Assembly (NCBI RefSeq): GCF_019947135.1
Contig: NZ_JAGSHT010000007.1
Coordinates: 62,001-126,000 of the forward strand
Length of the DNA: 64,000 bases
Source: Occultella gossypii
GTDB taxonomy: Bacteria > Actinomycetota > Actinomycetes > Actinomycetales > Beutenbergiaceae
Direction of reading: 5' to 3'
The notes under the pieces are model-generated. The model searched no databases and was not told the DNA's origin. It saw nothing but the letters and a program-made list of their open reading frames with translations. Below, in pieces: positions 63,184 through 64,000 of the stretch. The position numbers and the translations under genes are program-made. Numbering within the stretch: the stretch's first letter is position 1; each line of letters starts with the position of its first letter.

Positions 63184-63954
63184 TCAGCCGAGATCCAGGT
63201 ACCCGTCCAGCCCGACGGTGAGCCCCGGGTGCTCGGGCACGGCGCGCGCCGCCAGTAGCACGCCCGGCATGAACGAGGACCGTTCGAAGCTGTCCGTGCG
63301 GATCGTCAGCTGCTCCCCCGGGTTGCCGAACAGCACCTCCTCGTGCGCGACCAGGCCGCGCAGCCGGACGGCGTGCACGTGCACGCCGTCGACGACGGCG
63401 CCGCGGGCGCCGTCGAGGGAGGTCTCCGTGGCGTCCGGGCCGGCGGCCAGGCCCGCCTCGGCGCGGGCGGCGGCGATCGCGCGGGCCGTGTGCACGGCCG
63501 TACCGGACGGTGCGTCCACCTTGTTCGGGTGGTGCAGCTCGATGACCTCGGCCGACTCGAAGTAGCGGGCCGCCTGGGCGGCGAAGCGCATCGCGAGCAC
63601 CGCGGAGAGTGCGAAGTTCGGGGCGATCAGGACGCCGAGGCCGCGACCGTCCTCGGCGAGGTGGCTACGCACCCGGCCCAGGGACTCCTCGGTCCAGCCG
63701 GTGGTCCCGACCACTGCGTGCAGGCCTGCGTCAATGAGGGCGTGCACGTTCGCCTCGGTGGCGGACGGCACGGTGAAGTCCACGGCCACCGAGGCCCCGC
63801 TGCCGGCCAGGGTCGCCACGTCGTCACCGACGTCGAGCCGAGGCCCGAGAACGAGATCGGCCGCGTTCTCGACGGCCTCGCAGACGGTCGATCCCATCCG
63901 CCCGGCGGCTCCGAGGACGGCGATTGTCAGGGGCGCAGCGGCAGTGTTCGGCAT
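63184..63954 (-). CDS. dapB: 4-hydroxy-tetrahydrodipicolinate reductase
   Basis: A 256-residue reductase: TIAVLGAAGRMGSTVCEAV is the NAD(P)H site, VAVDFTVPSATEANVHALID and VVGTTGW follow, and IELHHPNKVDAPSGTAVHTA carries the catalytic His pair and Lys near residue 140. It reduces the DapA product toward diaminopimelate and lysine. The start is ATG 63954 because TAGCAT lies 7 bases before it; an ATG at 63963 adds three residues. It lies 15 kb from dapA, separated by the sugar transporter, exporter and sigma factor genes. Confidence 0.95.
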   Translation of the reverse strand: MPNTAAAPLTIAVLGAAGRMGSTVCEAVENAADLVLGPRLDVGDDVATLAGSGASVAVDFTVPSATEANVHALIDAGLHAVVGTTGWTEESLGRVRSHLAEDGRGLGVLIAPNFALSAVLAMRFAAQAARYFESAEVIELHHPNKVDAPSGTAVHTARAIAAARAEAGLAAGPDATETSLDGARGAVVDGVHVHAVRLRGLVAHEEVLFGNPGEQLTIRTDSFERSSFMPGVLLAARAVPEHPGLTVGLDGYLDLG

Positions 63955-63961
63955 GATCGCC

Positions 63962-63967
63962 ATGCTA
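63962..63967 (-). promoter_or_regulatory. Putative -10 box of dapB
   Basis: TAGCAT lies 7 bases before ATG 63954 and overlaps the alternative ATG at 63963, favouring the shorter protein. Confidence 0.45.
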
Positions 63968-64000
63968 GCCGCGCGCCCGCCGACTCCTCGCCTCAGGCAG

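Overview
The window is high-GC DNA (well above 65% by eye). Genes are densely packed, with many ATGA/TGATG start-stop overlaps, GTG starts and apparently leaderless promoters. Gene content (ClgR-type regulator, DUF3046, Lhr next to Nei2, IclR/PadR/SigG-like regulators, GPH and CUT1 sugar transporters) points to an actinomycete, most likely of the order Micrococcales. No rRNA, tRNA, phage, insertion sequence or CRISPR array was seen.

Layout. (1) 1-4.4 kb: the tail of a LuxR-type regulator, a membrane-anchored VanY-like peptidase, an AraC regulator convergent with an MFS exporter, and a VapBC-type toxin-antitoxin pair. (2) 4.4-9.5 kb: a vitamin B12 module. A cobalamin riboswitch precedes a secreted, tail-anchored protein, EcfT, a fused EcfA ATPase and an S component; a PduO-type cobalamin adenosyltransferase diverges from it. 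(3) 9.5-19.7 kb: sugar genes (GPH symporter, cytidylate-kinase-like protein, sugar isomerase, Gfo/Idh/MocA dehydrogenase, GMC oxidoreductase), then an IclR-E1alpha-E1beta-lipoyl operon. A poly-G/poly-C block at 14171-14306 is almost certainly a sequencing artefact and has removed the 5' end of the GMC gene. (4) 20-26.4 kb: PadR with a DUF1700-like membrane protein, MarR with a membrane protein, an NAD epimerase, and a three-gene ABC exporter operon. (5) 26.2-48.9 kb: a conserved chromosomal backbone (DUF3046, lhr, nei2, clgR, cinA, pgsA, capA-like, ftsK, rnj, dapA) interrupted by a LacI / enolase-superfamily dehydratase / giant secreted heparinase-like block and by a TetR / membrane protein pair. 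(6) 49-57 kb: a CUT1 sugar ABC transporter with ThuA-like, Gfo/Idh/MocA and GHL6-like glycoside-hydrolase genes. (7) 57-64 kb: a fused heterodimer-type ABC exporter, YqhA, a small glycine-rich membrane protein, a SigG-like ECF sigma factor with a SnoaL-like tail, and dapB.

How it fits together. The organism appears to take up vitamin B12 rather than make it here, under riboswitch control. It carries three separate carbohydrate loci inserted around lysine/cell-wall (dapA, dapB), lipid (pgsA), division (ftsK), RNA decay (rnj) and DNA repair (lhr, nei2) genes. dapA and dapB are separated by about 15 kb of mostly accessory genes. At least thirteen genes have a TAnnnT box 6-7 bases before the start codon, the arrangement expected of leaderless mRNAs; this was used to choose several starts.
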